64,000 nucleotides of DNA from Myxococcota bacterium (GTDB lineage Bacteria > Myxococcota_A > Bradymonadia > UBA7976 > UBA1532): assembly GCA_963169045.1 (NCBI GenBank), contig CAUJDF010000044.1, positions 1 through 64,000 on the forward strand. The letters run 5' to 3'. The notes beneath the pieces are model-generated. The model ran no database searches. It was not told the origin of the DNA and saw only the letters and a program-made list of their open reading frames with translations. Made by a program: the position numbers and the translations under genes. Below, piece by piece: positions 8,503 through 16,130 of this stretch (positions are counted from its first letter, which is position 1; the number at the start of each line of letters is the position of its first letter).

Positions 8503-11196
8503 TCAGTGGATGTCCGCCCAGCAGTCGCCCAGGCCCACGTCCACCTTCAAGGGTACGCGGAGAGCGGCTGCGCCCTCCATTTCTTCACGCACGATGTTCG
8601 GGGCGATCCCGAGCTCGTCCTCGGGGACCTCCAGCACGAGCTCGTCGTGCACCGTCAGCAGCAAGCGCGTGCGCCGCTTCTCGGCCTCGAGGCGGCGGTC
8701 GAGGTTGACCATCGCCTTCTTGAGCAGATCCGCGGCCGTGCCCTGGATCGGCGTGTTCACCGCGGTGCGCTCGGCGTGCTGGCGCAGCGCGTGGTTGCGC
8801 GAGTGGATGTCGGGGAAGTGCCGCACGCGGCCGAACAGCGTGCGCACGTACCCGTCGGTCTTCGCCTGCTTCACCATCTCGTCGAAGTAGCGGCGCACGC
8901 CGGCGTATCGCTCGAAGTAGCGGTCGATGATGTCCTGGGCTTCGGCGCGCCCGATGTTCAGCGTGTTCGCGAGTCGGTACGACCCCATCCCGTAGATCAG
9001 GCCGAAGTTGATGGCCTTCGCCTGGCGACGCATGTCCGGCGTGACGTCGGCCGGCGCGACGCCGAACACGTCGGCGGCCGTCCGCGTGTGGATGTCCGCG
9101 TCGCCGTGAAACGCCTCGATCAGCGCCTCGTCGCCCGCGATGTGCGCGAGCAGCCGCAGCTCGATCTGGGAGTAGTCGGCGCTGAGCAGCTTCCAGCCGG
9201 GCTCGGGCACGAACGCGCGCCGGATCTCGCGGCCCTCCTGCGTGCGGACCGGGATGTTCTGCAGGTTCGGCTCGGCGCTCGAAATGCGGCCGGTCGCGGC
9301 CACGAACTGCTGAAACGACGTGTGCAGCCGGCCGGTCCGGGGATGGATCAGGCGCGGGAGCGCGTCGAGGTAGGTGCTCTTGAGCTTCGTCAAGTGGCGA
9401 TAGGCCAGGACCTTCTCGGGGATCGGGTGCAGCTCGGCGATCTGCTCAAGGACGGACTGGTCCGTGCTGTATCCGGTCTTCGTCTTCTTGCCTGCGGGCA
9501 GCCCGAGCCGCTCGAAGAGCAGCTCGCCGAGCTGCTTGGTGCTCCCGATGTTGAACGGCTCGCCGGCGAGCGCGTAGATCTCCTGCTCGAGCGCGGCGAT
9601 GCGCACGGCGAACGCCTCGGACTGCCGCCGCAACATGAAGGCGTCGAGGCGGATGCCCGTGGTCTCCATGCGGGCGAGCACGCGGGCGAGCGGGATCTCG
9701 ATCTCGGCGTTCAGCGCGTCGAGGCCGGCCTCCTTCAGCTTCGGCATCAACCGGTCGCCGAGGCGCAGCGCGACGTCCGCGTCCTCGGCGGCATAGCGCG
9801 TCGCGGTGTCGACGTCGACGGCGCCGAAGCGCGGGCCGCCCGAGCCGTCGGCGGTGCCCTCCGTCACCTCGTGGAACGCGATCATCTTGTGGCCGAGGTA
9901 GTCCACCGCGAGCTCGTCGAGCTTGAAGCTGCGGCGGCTCGGCTCGAGCAGGTACGCCGCCAGCATCGAGTCGCAGGCGAGGCCCTCGTACGAGATTTTC
10001 GCGTCATTCCATAGGACTTGCAGCTCATACTTGAAGTTCTGCCCGAACTTCGGAAGGCCGGGATCGGCGAGCAGCGGCCCGAGCGCTGCCAGCACCTCCG
10101 CCTTCGCGAGCTGCGGCGGCGCGCCCGCGTAGGCGTGCGCGACGGGGATGTACGCCGCTTCGCCCGGCGCCCACGCGACGGCGATGCCGACGATCTCGGC
10201 GACGAGCGTGTCGAGCGAAGTGGTCTCGAGGTCGAACGACAGACGACCCGCCGCACGGATGGCGGCCACCACCTCGCCGAGCTGCTCGCGCGTGAGGACG
10301 GTGCGGTACGTGGAGCGGTCGATCTGCGCCGGCCCCGCGTCGTCGAGGCCGTACTCCTTGAGGAACGACTTGAAGCCCATCCGCTTCAGGAAGGTGGTCA
10401 GCACGTCGGGGTTGGGCGGCGTGCGCAGCAGCGTGGCCTCGTCGAGCGGCACCGGCACGTCGCAGTGGATCGTCGCCAGCTGCTGCGAGAGGCGAGCATC
10501 CTCGGCGTGCTCGACGAGGGCGAGGCCGCGTTTGCCCTTCACCTCGCCGGCCCGGCCGAGCAGCGTCGCGAGGTCGCCGAACTGGTTCAGCAGCTGGGCC
10601 GCCGTCTTGAAGCCGATGCCGGGGACGCCGGGGATGTTGTCGCTCGTGTCGCCGGCCAGGGCGAGCACGTCGATGACCTGGTCGGGACGCACCCCGAGGC
10701 GCTCGACCACGCCGGCGACGTCGATCGTGCGCTCTTTGCCGTCCCAGAGCGTGGTGCGCTCGTCGACGAGCTGCATGAAGTCCTTGTCGGCGGTCACGAT
10801 CACGCAGGGCCGCCCCGAGCTCGTCCAACGTCGCGCCAGCGTGCCGATGATGTCGTCGGCCTCGAAGCTGGCCAGCTCGATCGACGGGATGCCGAGCGAG
10901 CGCACCGCCTCGCGGCACAGCTCGAACTGGGGCTTGAGATCGTCGGGGGGCTCTCGCCGATTCGCCTTGTATTCCGCATAGATGTCCTTGCGGAACGTCT
11001 GCTCGGACTTGTCGAAGACGACGCCGACGTGGACCGGCTCGCGCTCCTCGAGCAGCGCGTTGAGCAGGCGGAGGAAGCCGTAGACGGCGTTGGACGGCGT
11101 CCCGTCCGGTGCCGTCATGCGCGTCTGGATCGCGAAGAACGCCCGGAAGATGAAGCCGGAGCCGTCGACGAGGTAGAGGGTCTCGGCGTGGGCCAT
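8503..11196 (-). CDS. polA: DNA polymerase I
   Basis: 897 residues, the usual length for a three-domain Pol I used in Okazaki fragment processing and excision repair. The 5' nuclease domain is residues ~1-290 (VDGSGFIFRAFF, FEADDIIGTLA, TADKDFMQLV, GDTSDNIPGVPGIG). The 3'-5' exonuclease is ~305-490 with Exo I FDLET and Exo III YAAEDAD. Exo II reads QNFKYELQVL, with Glu where Asp is usual. The polymerase domain has motif A (SADYSQIELRLLAHI), motif B (RRQAKAINFGLIYGM) and motif C (VHDELVLEV). ATG at 11196 is preceded by GAGGTT. Downstream genes for a kinase, lipoprotein and CHAT-like protein follow closely. Confidence 0.97.
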   Translation of the reverse strand: MAHAETLYLVDGSGFIFRAFFAIQTRMTAPDGTPSNAVYGFLRLLNALLEEREPVHVGVVFDKSEQTFRKDIYAEYKANRREPPDDLKPQFELCREAVRSLGIPSIELASFEADDIIGTLARRWTSSGRPCVIVTADKDFMQLVDERTTLWDGKERTIDVAGVVERLGVRPDQVIDVLALAGDTSDNIPGVPGIGFKTAAQLLNQFGDLATLLGRAGEVKGKRGLALVEHAEDARLSQQLATIHCDVPVPLDEATLLRTPPNPDVLTTFLKRMGFKSFLKEYGLDDAGPAQIDRSTYRTVLTREQLGEVVAAIRAAGRLSFDLETTSLDTLVAEIVGIAVAWAPGEAAYIPVAHAYAGAPPQLAKAEVLAALGPLLADPGLPKFGQNFKYELQVLWNDAKISYEGLACDSMLAAYLLEPSRRSFKLDELAVDYLGHKMIAFHEVTEGTADGSGGPRFGAVDVDTATRYAAEDADVALRLGDRLMPKLKEAGLDALNAEIEIPLARVLARMETTGIRLDAFMLRRQSEAFAVRIAALEQEIYALAGEPFNIGSTKQLGELLFERLGLPAGKKTKTGYSTDQSVLEQIAELHPIPEKVLAYRHLTKLKSTYLDALPRLIHPRTGRLHTSFQQFVAATGRISSAEPNLQNIPVRTQEGREIRRAFVPEPGWKLLSADYSQIELRLLAHIAGDEALIEAFHGDADIHTRTAADVFGVAPADVTPDMRRQAKAINFGLIYGMGSYRLANTLNIGRAEAQDIIDRYFERYAGVRRYFDEMVKQAKTDGYVRTLFGRVRHFPDIHSRNHALRQHAERTAVNTPIQGTAADLLKKAMVNLDRRLEAEKRRTRLLLTVHDELVLEVPEDELGIAPNIVREEMEGAAALRVPLKVDVGLGDCWADIH

Positions 11197-11257
11197 GGGA
11201 ACCTCGGAGATGTCTCGGCGCGCACCGTATCAGCGGCGGCGGTCGTCGGGAAGCGGG

Positions 11258-12031
11258 TCAGGGCGGGGGATGGTCGCCGAAACCCAGGGCCTCGGGCGGC
11301 CGGCCCGGGCCGCGGTCGCGCAGGAGCGCGAACTCGCCGTCCCAGCGCAGGAAGGTGCGGTGTCTCACCCAGTCGCCCAGGACGTACAGGTCGCGCGGCC
11401 GGCCGTCGACCTCTTCGCGGTGGGCGAACGCCTTGTGGAAGTGCCCGACGACGAGGACGTCGGCCCCGGCGCGCACGCGATCGGGCCACAGCTTCTGGAG
11501 GACCGACGGGGGCAGGGGGCGGCTGTGGTCGTCGGTGTAGTCGCCGAAGCGCGACGCGTACCCGCGGGCGAGGCGCCAGGCGGCGTCGGGATGGACGAGA
11601 CGCGCCAGCGAGCGCAGCGGCGGCGCATGGGCCAGGCGGTTGAGCACGCGGTTGCGCACGCTGCGGGGATCGTCGAGATCGCCGTGCTCGATCCACACCG
11701 TGCGCTCGCCGAAGCGCTCGACGACGCGGCCCTCGCGGAGCTCGACGCCGAGCTGGCGCTCGAGGAAGCGGCCGGGATCGGGGTCGTGATTGCCCGGGAA
11801 CACCACGACGCGCGTGCCGGCGTCGACGAGGTCGGCGATCGCCCGCAGGAACGGGAAGAACGCGCTGAACACCACCGCCTCGTAGCCGAGCCACAGGTCG
11901 AAGAGGTCGCCGACGAGGAACACCGCGTCCGCCTCGCCGCGCCGCGCCCGCAGGAACTCGACGACGCGGCGCGTGCGCTCGTCGTCCGGCGCCCGCAGGT
12001 GAAGATCGCTGAGGAAATAGCGCGGTTTCAT
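11258..12031 (-). CDS. lpxH: UDP-2,3-diacylglucosamine diphosphatase (lipid A synthesis)
   Basis: 257 residues from ATG at 12031, giving the N-terminus MKPRYFLSDLHL; the frame is open further upstream but without family similarity. Metallophosphoesterase motifs are in order: SDLHL (D-x-H) near residue 8, GDLFDLW (GDxxD) near 42, GNHDPD near 78, then EHGD and GHFHKAF. This set and the length fit LpxH/LpxI-type UDP-2,3-diacylglucosamine hydrolase, a peripheral inner-membrane enzyme that makes lipid X. A general calcineurin-like phosphoesterase is the alternative. It follows the HTTM gene by 7 bases and is probably co-transcribed. Confidence 0.85.
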   Translation of the reverse strand: MKPRYFLSDLHLRAPDDERTRRVVEFLRARRGEADAVFLVGDLFDLWLGYEAVVFSAFFPFLRAIADLVDAGTRVVVFPGNHDPDPGRFLERQLGVELREGRVVERFGERTVWIEHGDLDDPRSVRNRVLNRLAHAPPLRSLARLVHPDAAWRLARGYASRFGDYTDDHSRPLPPSVLQKLWPDRVRAGADVLVVGHFHKAFAHREEVDGRPRDLYVLGDWVRHRTFLRWDGEFALLRDRGPGRPPEALGFGDHPPP

Positions 12032-12038
12032 TGAGGAT

Positions 12039-13637
12039 TCAGTCGCCGACCCGCGCGAGGCCCTTGCGGCCGCGCGGGCTGCGCGGGTCGCGCTCGGCGC
12101 CTTCACGGAGGGCCGCCCGCGCGTCCTGGCGGTGCGTGAGCGCCTGGCGCGTCAGTCGGTCGGCCTCGTCGACGCCGCCGCCCGCCCGGCGCAGGAGGCG
12201 GGCCAGGCGCTCGCACCGCTCCACCAGCGCGTCATGGCGGTCGGCGAGATCGAACCACGCGTCGGCGGCGGCGCCCGCCCGCGTGCGGACCTTGTCGGCG
12301 GCGAGCGCCTTCTCGTAGCGACGCACGTCCTCGCGCAGCGCCGCCACCGCGTCTTCATGGCGGCCCGCCTCTTCATAAAGGCCCGCCAGCGCCAGGTGGC
12401 GCGCCGGCGCCTCGCCCGACAGCGCGTTCGCCTTCTCGTACAGGCGCATCGCGCCCTCGCGGTCGCCGCGCCGCTTCAGATCGCCCGCCCACAACCGGTA
12501 GTAGTCGTACGGTTCCTCGCTGTGGAACAAGGTGAGCAGCAGCGCGCCCGCGATCGCCAGGTGCGCGGCGCCCCGGCGGAGCGCGCCGGCGAGGGCCGCC
12601 GCGTTCCAGGGCCACTGCGCGGCGAGCACCGCCACGAAGACGAGCACGGCCAGCTCGGTGCCGCCCTCGACGGGGATGCGCGACGCGAGCCCGGCGCACG
12701 CCGCGGCGGCGACCACGGCCACGGCCATGGCCGCGCCTCCACCCGGGACGCCGGGCACCCGCCCCCGCAGGCCGTCGACCCGCCTGCGCAGCTTCACGAG
12801 GTGGCGTTCGAGCCATGTCATCCACCCGTCCGGCGCCAACAGGATCAGGTTCAGCCCGATCATGTAGTAGCTGAACCAATCGATGTCGAACTCGAACACT
12901 TCGATCCCGATGTGGAACATCGGCAGCATGAGCAGACCCAGGATCGTGTATCGGCGCGTCACGTACATGATCGCGGCGGCCAGCTCGAGCAGAACCGTGG
13001 CCCATGCGGCGAAGACGAAGCCCTGCTCTTCGCGAAAGCCGAACACTCGCATGGTGCCGAAGAGCATGTCGAGCGCGGCCGGCGCCGTCAGGAACTGCTT
13101 GAGCGTCGATCCGTCGAGCCAAACGGCGTGCAGTTTGGTGAAGGTGCCCCAGAAGTAGAGCAGCCCCATCTGCACGTAGATCAACCGCAGCGCCCAGGAG
13201 GTCGGCGGCGGCCCCTGCCGATCGGCGGGCGGCACCCAGACGTCTTCGGGCACGAAGCAGCTCAGGAACAGGAGCAGCCCCATCAGGTAGTGGTGCTGGT
13301 AGCTGTCGGCCTGACTCCACAGATAGACGCCGAAGTAGCACACGGTCAGCGCGATGAGCGACGCGCGCACCGCGATGCCGAGCGCGACTCTCAGGGCGAG
13401 GAAGCCGCCGAACAGCCACAGCGCGCCGACGATGGCCGGCGAAGGCACCGGCAGGACCCCGGACAACGCGTCGATCTGCGGCACGTTGAAGTCGCCGGCG
13501 CCATAACGCGGCGCGTGCTCGAGCATCTTGAGCCACAGATCGCCGGCGAGCATTCCGAAGAGCAGCACGCGCAGCAGCGTCATCCGCGCGGGCGGCGCGG
13601 GCATGTCGAACCAGTAGCGGCGCCAGCGCTCGCTCAC
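12039..13637 (-). CDS. HTTM (vitamin K carboxylase-like) membrane protein with TPR-like tail
   Basis: 532 residues from GTG at 13637, which forms a GTGA overlap with the stop of the upstream gene; a second GTG at 13643 is possible. Residues ~15-320 contain about eight to ten hydrophobic helices with HTTM-family features: FVPEDVWVPP, QMGLLYFWGTFTKLH, GSTLKQFL and the MFHIGIEVFEFDIDWFSYY block. HTTM is the membrane domain shared by gamma-glutamyl carboxylase and SdpB. Two further helices follow, and then a soluble tail (~400-532) of TPR-like repeats (RLYEKANALSGEAPARHLA). Enzymatic activity is not proven. The tail is an unusual addition to the family. Confidence 0.8.
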   Translation of the reverse strand: MSERWRRYWFDMPAPPARMTLLRVLLFGMLAGDLWLKMLEHAPRYGAGDFNVPQIDALSGVLPVPSPAIVGALWLFGGFLALRVALGIAVRASLIALTVCYFGVYLWSQADSYQHHYLMGLLLFLSCFVPEDVWVPPADRQGPPPTSWALRLIYVQMGLLYFWGTFTKLHAVWLDGSTLKQFLTAPAALDMLFGTMRVFGFREEQGFVFAAWATVLLELAAAIMYVTRRYTILGLLMLPMFHIGIEVFEFDIDWFSYYMIGLNLILLAPDGWMTWLERHLVKLRRRVDGLRGRVPGVPGGGAAMAVAVVAAAACAGLASRIPVEGGTELAVLVFVAVLAAQWPWNAAALAGALRRGAAHLAIAGALLLTLFHSEEPYDYYRLWAGDLKRRGDREGAMRLYEKANALSGEAPARHLALAGLYEEAGRHEDAVAALREDVRRYEKALAADKVRTRAGAAADAWFDLADRHDALVERCERLARLLRRAGGGVDEADRLTRQALTHRQDARAALREGAERDPRSPRGRKGLARVGD

Positions 13638-14197
13638 GTCCACTGCTCCGGGGGCAGACAGAGGTTGGCGCCGCGCGGCACCGGTCGCACCTTGCAGCGC
13701 GCCTCGCGGCAGTCCGACGGCGAGCGCTCGCCGCACTCGTCCCGGAAGCACGCCTCGGGCGTGCGCCCCTCGCAGACGGCGGCGCCGCGGAACGCGTCAG
13801 GAACACCGTCGGCGTCACCGTCGGCCAGCGAGCCGCCGCAGATCGCGAGGCGCAGGCTCTCGGGCGTCTGGCAGACCATGTCGGCGCGCAGGACGGGCGT
13901 GACGCCGTCGGCGGCGCGCCCATCGCACCAGTGCCGCGCGAACGACTGCACGACCGCCGGCCGGGCACGCTTGATCAGGTTGATCCAGACCGCGTGCAGC
14001 TGCTTGCGCAGCTCGATCGGCTTCGACTCGTGCGTCTCGTCGAAGAACGCGACGTCGCAATCGAGCGCGCGGACCGGCGAGAACATGCGCCACGCGAAGC
14101 GCTCGTCGAACGGATCGTGGTCGCCCAGATAGTAACGGAGCGGCAACGCCACCTGCAGGACGACGTAGGCGGCGATGAAGGCGCTCTTCCAACCCAT
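13634..14197 (-). CDS. Small membrane-anchored partner of HTTM protein (SdpA-like?)
   Basis: 187 residues from ATG at 14197. One hydrophobic segment lies at ~5-22 (FIAAYVVLQVALPLRYYL). Then comes a motif DERFAWRMFSP, which resembles the 'F-W-R-M-F' region found in HTTM-family proteins or their small partners (SdpA/DUF5819 type). The C-terminal half has a DGDADGVPD calcium-type loop and six regularly spaced cysteines. It is translationally coupled to the HTTM gene by a GTGA overlap. By analogy to SdpAB it may help HTTM act on a peptide or protein. Both the analogy and the family match are inference. Confidence 0.6.
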   Translation of the reverse strand: MGWKSAFIAAYVVLQVALPLRYYLGDHDPFDERFAWRMFSPVRALDCDVAFFDETHESKPIELRKQLHAVWINLIKRARPAVVQSFARHWCDGRAADGVTPVLRADMVCQTPESLRLAICGGSLADGDADGVPDAFRGAAVCEGRTPEACFRDECGERSPSDCREARCKVRPVPRGANLCLPPEQWT

Positions 14198-14369
14198 GGA
14201 CCCTCGTAGGTCGAATGACGAGTCGAGGTAGCACCGCGCTCGGGCGCCACGCAAGCGCGAGAGGTCCGCTCCCTGGCGGCCGCCGCGTCGACGCCGGCCG
14301 ACGCCGGGGGCCCTCGCGCGGTGATTCGACACACCGGCGGCGCACCGCCGGGCCCGCCGCCGGCGCTCG
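14198..14369. other. Intergenic region with hairpin
   Basis: 172 bases between two minus-strand genes. A GC-rich hairpin (CCGGCGG 14334-14340, loop CGCA, CCGCCGG 14345-14351) lies just after the sigma-54 activator stop and could slow or end transcription, but no T tract follows on the minus strand. No small coding frame with a convincing ribosome site was seen. Confidence 0.35.
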
Positions 14370-15386
14370 TCACGGGCGCCGCCGCGCCGCCAGCAGCCGA
14401 TAGACGGTCGTGGGGCTCACGCCGAGCGCCCGGGCGGTGGCCCGCACGTTGTCGCCGTGGCGAGCGAGCGTCGCGGCGACGACCTCCGCCATCTGACGCC
14501 GGAGCGGCGAGTCGGACCCTGCTGCATCGGGCCCCGCGGCATCGGGGACGACGTCGTCTTCGATCGCCAGATGCAGCGCGGCGATCGGACCGCCGCCCGC
14601 CTCGAGGCTCGCGCGGATCAGCACGTTGCGCAGCTCGCGGACGTTGCCGGGCCACGTGTGCTGCCGCAGCCGCCGAAGCGCGGCCGACGAGAGCGGCGGC
14701 GCGGTCGGCACCAGCGCCCGGGCCAGCTCGGGCAGGTCCTCGAGGCGCGCGCGCAACGGCGGGACGGTGACCGTGAGCGTGGCCACGCGATGGTACAGAT
14801 CCTGTCGGAAGCGGCCCTCGCGCACGAGCGCCCTCAGGTCGCGATGCGTCGCGCTCACGAGGCGGAAGTCGACCGTGCGCGTCCGCGCCTCGCCGACGGG
14901 GCGCAGCTCGCCAGTCTCGAGCACGCGCAGCAGCTTGACCTGCGCCTCGGGCGGCAGGTCGCCGATCTCGTCGAGGAACAGCGCGCCGCCCTGGGCCCGC
15001 GTGACCAGGCCCTCGCGGCGACGGGCGCCGGTGAAGGCGCCCGGGGCGCATCCGAAGAGCTCGGCCTCGAGGAGCTCGGCGGGGATCGCGCCGCAGTTGA
15101 CCGCGACGAACGGGCCGGCGGCGCGGCCGGAGGCGGCGTGCAGGGCGTGGGCGACGAGCTCCTTGCCCACGCCGGTCTCGCCGCGTACGAGCACCGGCGC
15201 GTCGTACGCGGCGAGGCGCCGGACCTCGGCGCGCAGGGCCTGCATCGCCGGCCCGGATCCGACGAGCTCCGAGCGACGCAAACGCGCGGGCTCGCCCGGG
15301 CCGGCGCGATGCATGGGCTGCGGTCGCGGCGGCTCGGAGGGCGGACCCTCGACCAGACGCAGGGCGGAACGGAACGGCTCGCGCAT
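14370..15386 (-). CDS. Sigma-54-dependent transcription activator (no receiver domain)
   Basis: 338 residues from ATG at 15386, with a strong GGAGGG ribosome site on the minus strand. A short ~40-residue N-terminal region is followed by the AAA+ domain: Walker A GETGVGKE, the sigma-54 contact loop GAFTGA (in CAPGAFTGARR), Walker B ALFLDEIGDL, and arginine-finger region FRQDLYHRVA with WPGNVREL. The C-terminus is a Fis-type helix-turn-helix (NVRATARALGVSPTTVYRLL). There is no receiver, FHA, GAF or PAS domain, so it is PspF-like in layout and must be controlled by another protein or be constitutive. No -24/-12 promoter was seen within the window near it. Confidence 0.93.
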   Translation of the reverse strand: MREPFRSALRLVEGPPSEPPRPQPMHRAGPGEPARLRRSELVGSGPAMQALRAEVRRLAAYDAPVLVRGETGVGKELVAHALHAASGRAAGPFVAVNCGAIPAELLEAELFGCAPGAFTGARRREGLVTRAQGGALFLDEIGDLPPEAQVKLLRVLETGELRPVGEARTRTVDFRLVSATHRDLRALVREGRFRQDLYHRVATLTVTVPPLRARLEDLPELARALVPTAPPLSSAALRRLRQHTWPGNVRELRNVLIRASLEAGGGPIAALHLAIEDDVVPDAAGPDAAGSDSPLRRQMAEVVAATLARHGDNVRATARALGVSPTTVYRLLAARRRP

Positions 15387-15494
15387 GGGGTATCCCTCCG
15401 GAGAGCTCGAAGACCTGCGGGTGGGGACGCCGTCGCCCCGCCCACTCCTCTCTCGGACGGCCGGCGGCCGTGTCGCAGAAAAGTGAGGGCGCGG

Positions 15495-15500
15495 TACGAT
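15495..15500 (+). promoter_or_regulatory. Possible -10 element directly before radical-SAM gene
   Basis: TACGAT at 15495-15500 lies only seven bases before the ATG at 15508, and no Shine-Dalgarno-like purine run precedes that ATG. If this is the -10, the transcript would be leaderless. The matching -35 at 15472-15477 (GTCGCA) is poor. Confidence 0.3.
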
Positions 15501-15507
15501 TTTTCGA

Positions 15508-16119
15508 ATGACCGCGCTCAACGAACGCATCCACCTCGCCGGCTTCGCGCCCGCCTCGCGCGTCAACGGCCCCGGCCTGCGCGTCGTCCTGTGGGTGCAG
15601 GGCTGCGATCTGGCCTGCCCCGGCTGCTTCAACGCCGCCACGCACCCGCCCGGCGGCGACGCGGGCACGCCGCCGGAAGACCTCGTGGGACGCGTCCTCG
15701 CTGCGCGGGGGCCCGACACCGTCGGTCTGACGTTCTCCGGGGGCGAGCCCTTCCAGCAGGCGCGCGCCCTGGCCGGCCTCGCCCGCCGCCTGCGCGACGA
15801 GTGGCCCGACGCGTCGTTGATGGCGTTCAGCGGCTACCGCCTCGACGAGCTCCGCGGCGCCGCCGCGCCGCCCGGGGCCGCCGATCTGCTCAGCGCGCTC
15901 GACCTGCTCGTCGACGGTCGCTTCGAGGCGCGCCGCCCGGGGAACCGTCCGTGGCGCGGCTCGCGGAACCAGCGCCTCTGGGTGCTCGGTCGGCCGCCGC
16001 AACTCGAGCTCGACGACGCCCGGGGCGCCGCCGAGATCCACGTCACGCCGGAGGGCGGCGTGCTCCTCAGCGGCTTCCCTGACGCGCGCCTGCGGCGCCT
16101 CGTGACCTCGCTCTCCTGA
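15508..16119 (+). CDS. Radical SAM activating enzyme-like protein (NrdG/activase type)
   Basis: 203 residues, the size of a glycyl-radical-enzyme activase. The 4Fe-4S motif is C-x3-C-x2-C (GCDLACPGC, residues ~31-38), followed by the glycine-rich SAM motif FSGGEPFQQA (~75-84). The N-terminal INGPG-like segment (VNGPGLRVV) matches NrdG-type activases. There is no C-terminal accessory cluster. No glycyl radical partner (such as nrdD) lies in the window, so the substrate is unknown; it could also be a radical SAM enzyme of another branch. It is divergent from the sigma-54 activator, and no ribosome site is visible before the ATG. Confidence 0.75.
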   Translation: MTALNERIHLAGFAPASRVNGPGLRVVLWVQGCDLACPGCFNAATHPPGGDAGTPPEDLVGRVLAARGPDTVGLTFSGGEPFQQARALAGLARRLRDEWPDASLMAFSGYRLDELRGAAAPPGAADLLSALDLLVDGRFEARRPGNRPWRGSRNQRLWVLGRPPQLELDDARGAAEIHVTPEGGVLLSGFPDARLRRLVTSLS

Positions 16120-16130
16120 AGCTCACGCGC

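Noticed and set aside
6072-8708. An 878-codon plus-strand frame opposite the histidine kinase
   Set aside because: The minus strand encodes a full GAF histidine kinase; the antisense frame has no motif.
14457-16082. A plus-strand frame covering the sigma-54 activator and radical SAM gene
   Set aside because: It is out of frame with the true radical-SAM gene and antisense to the activator.
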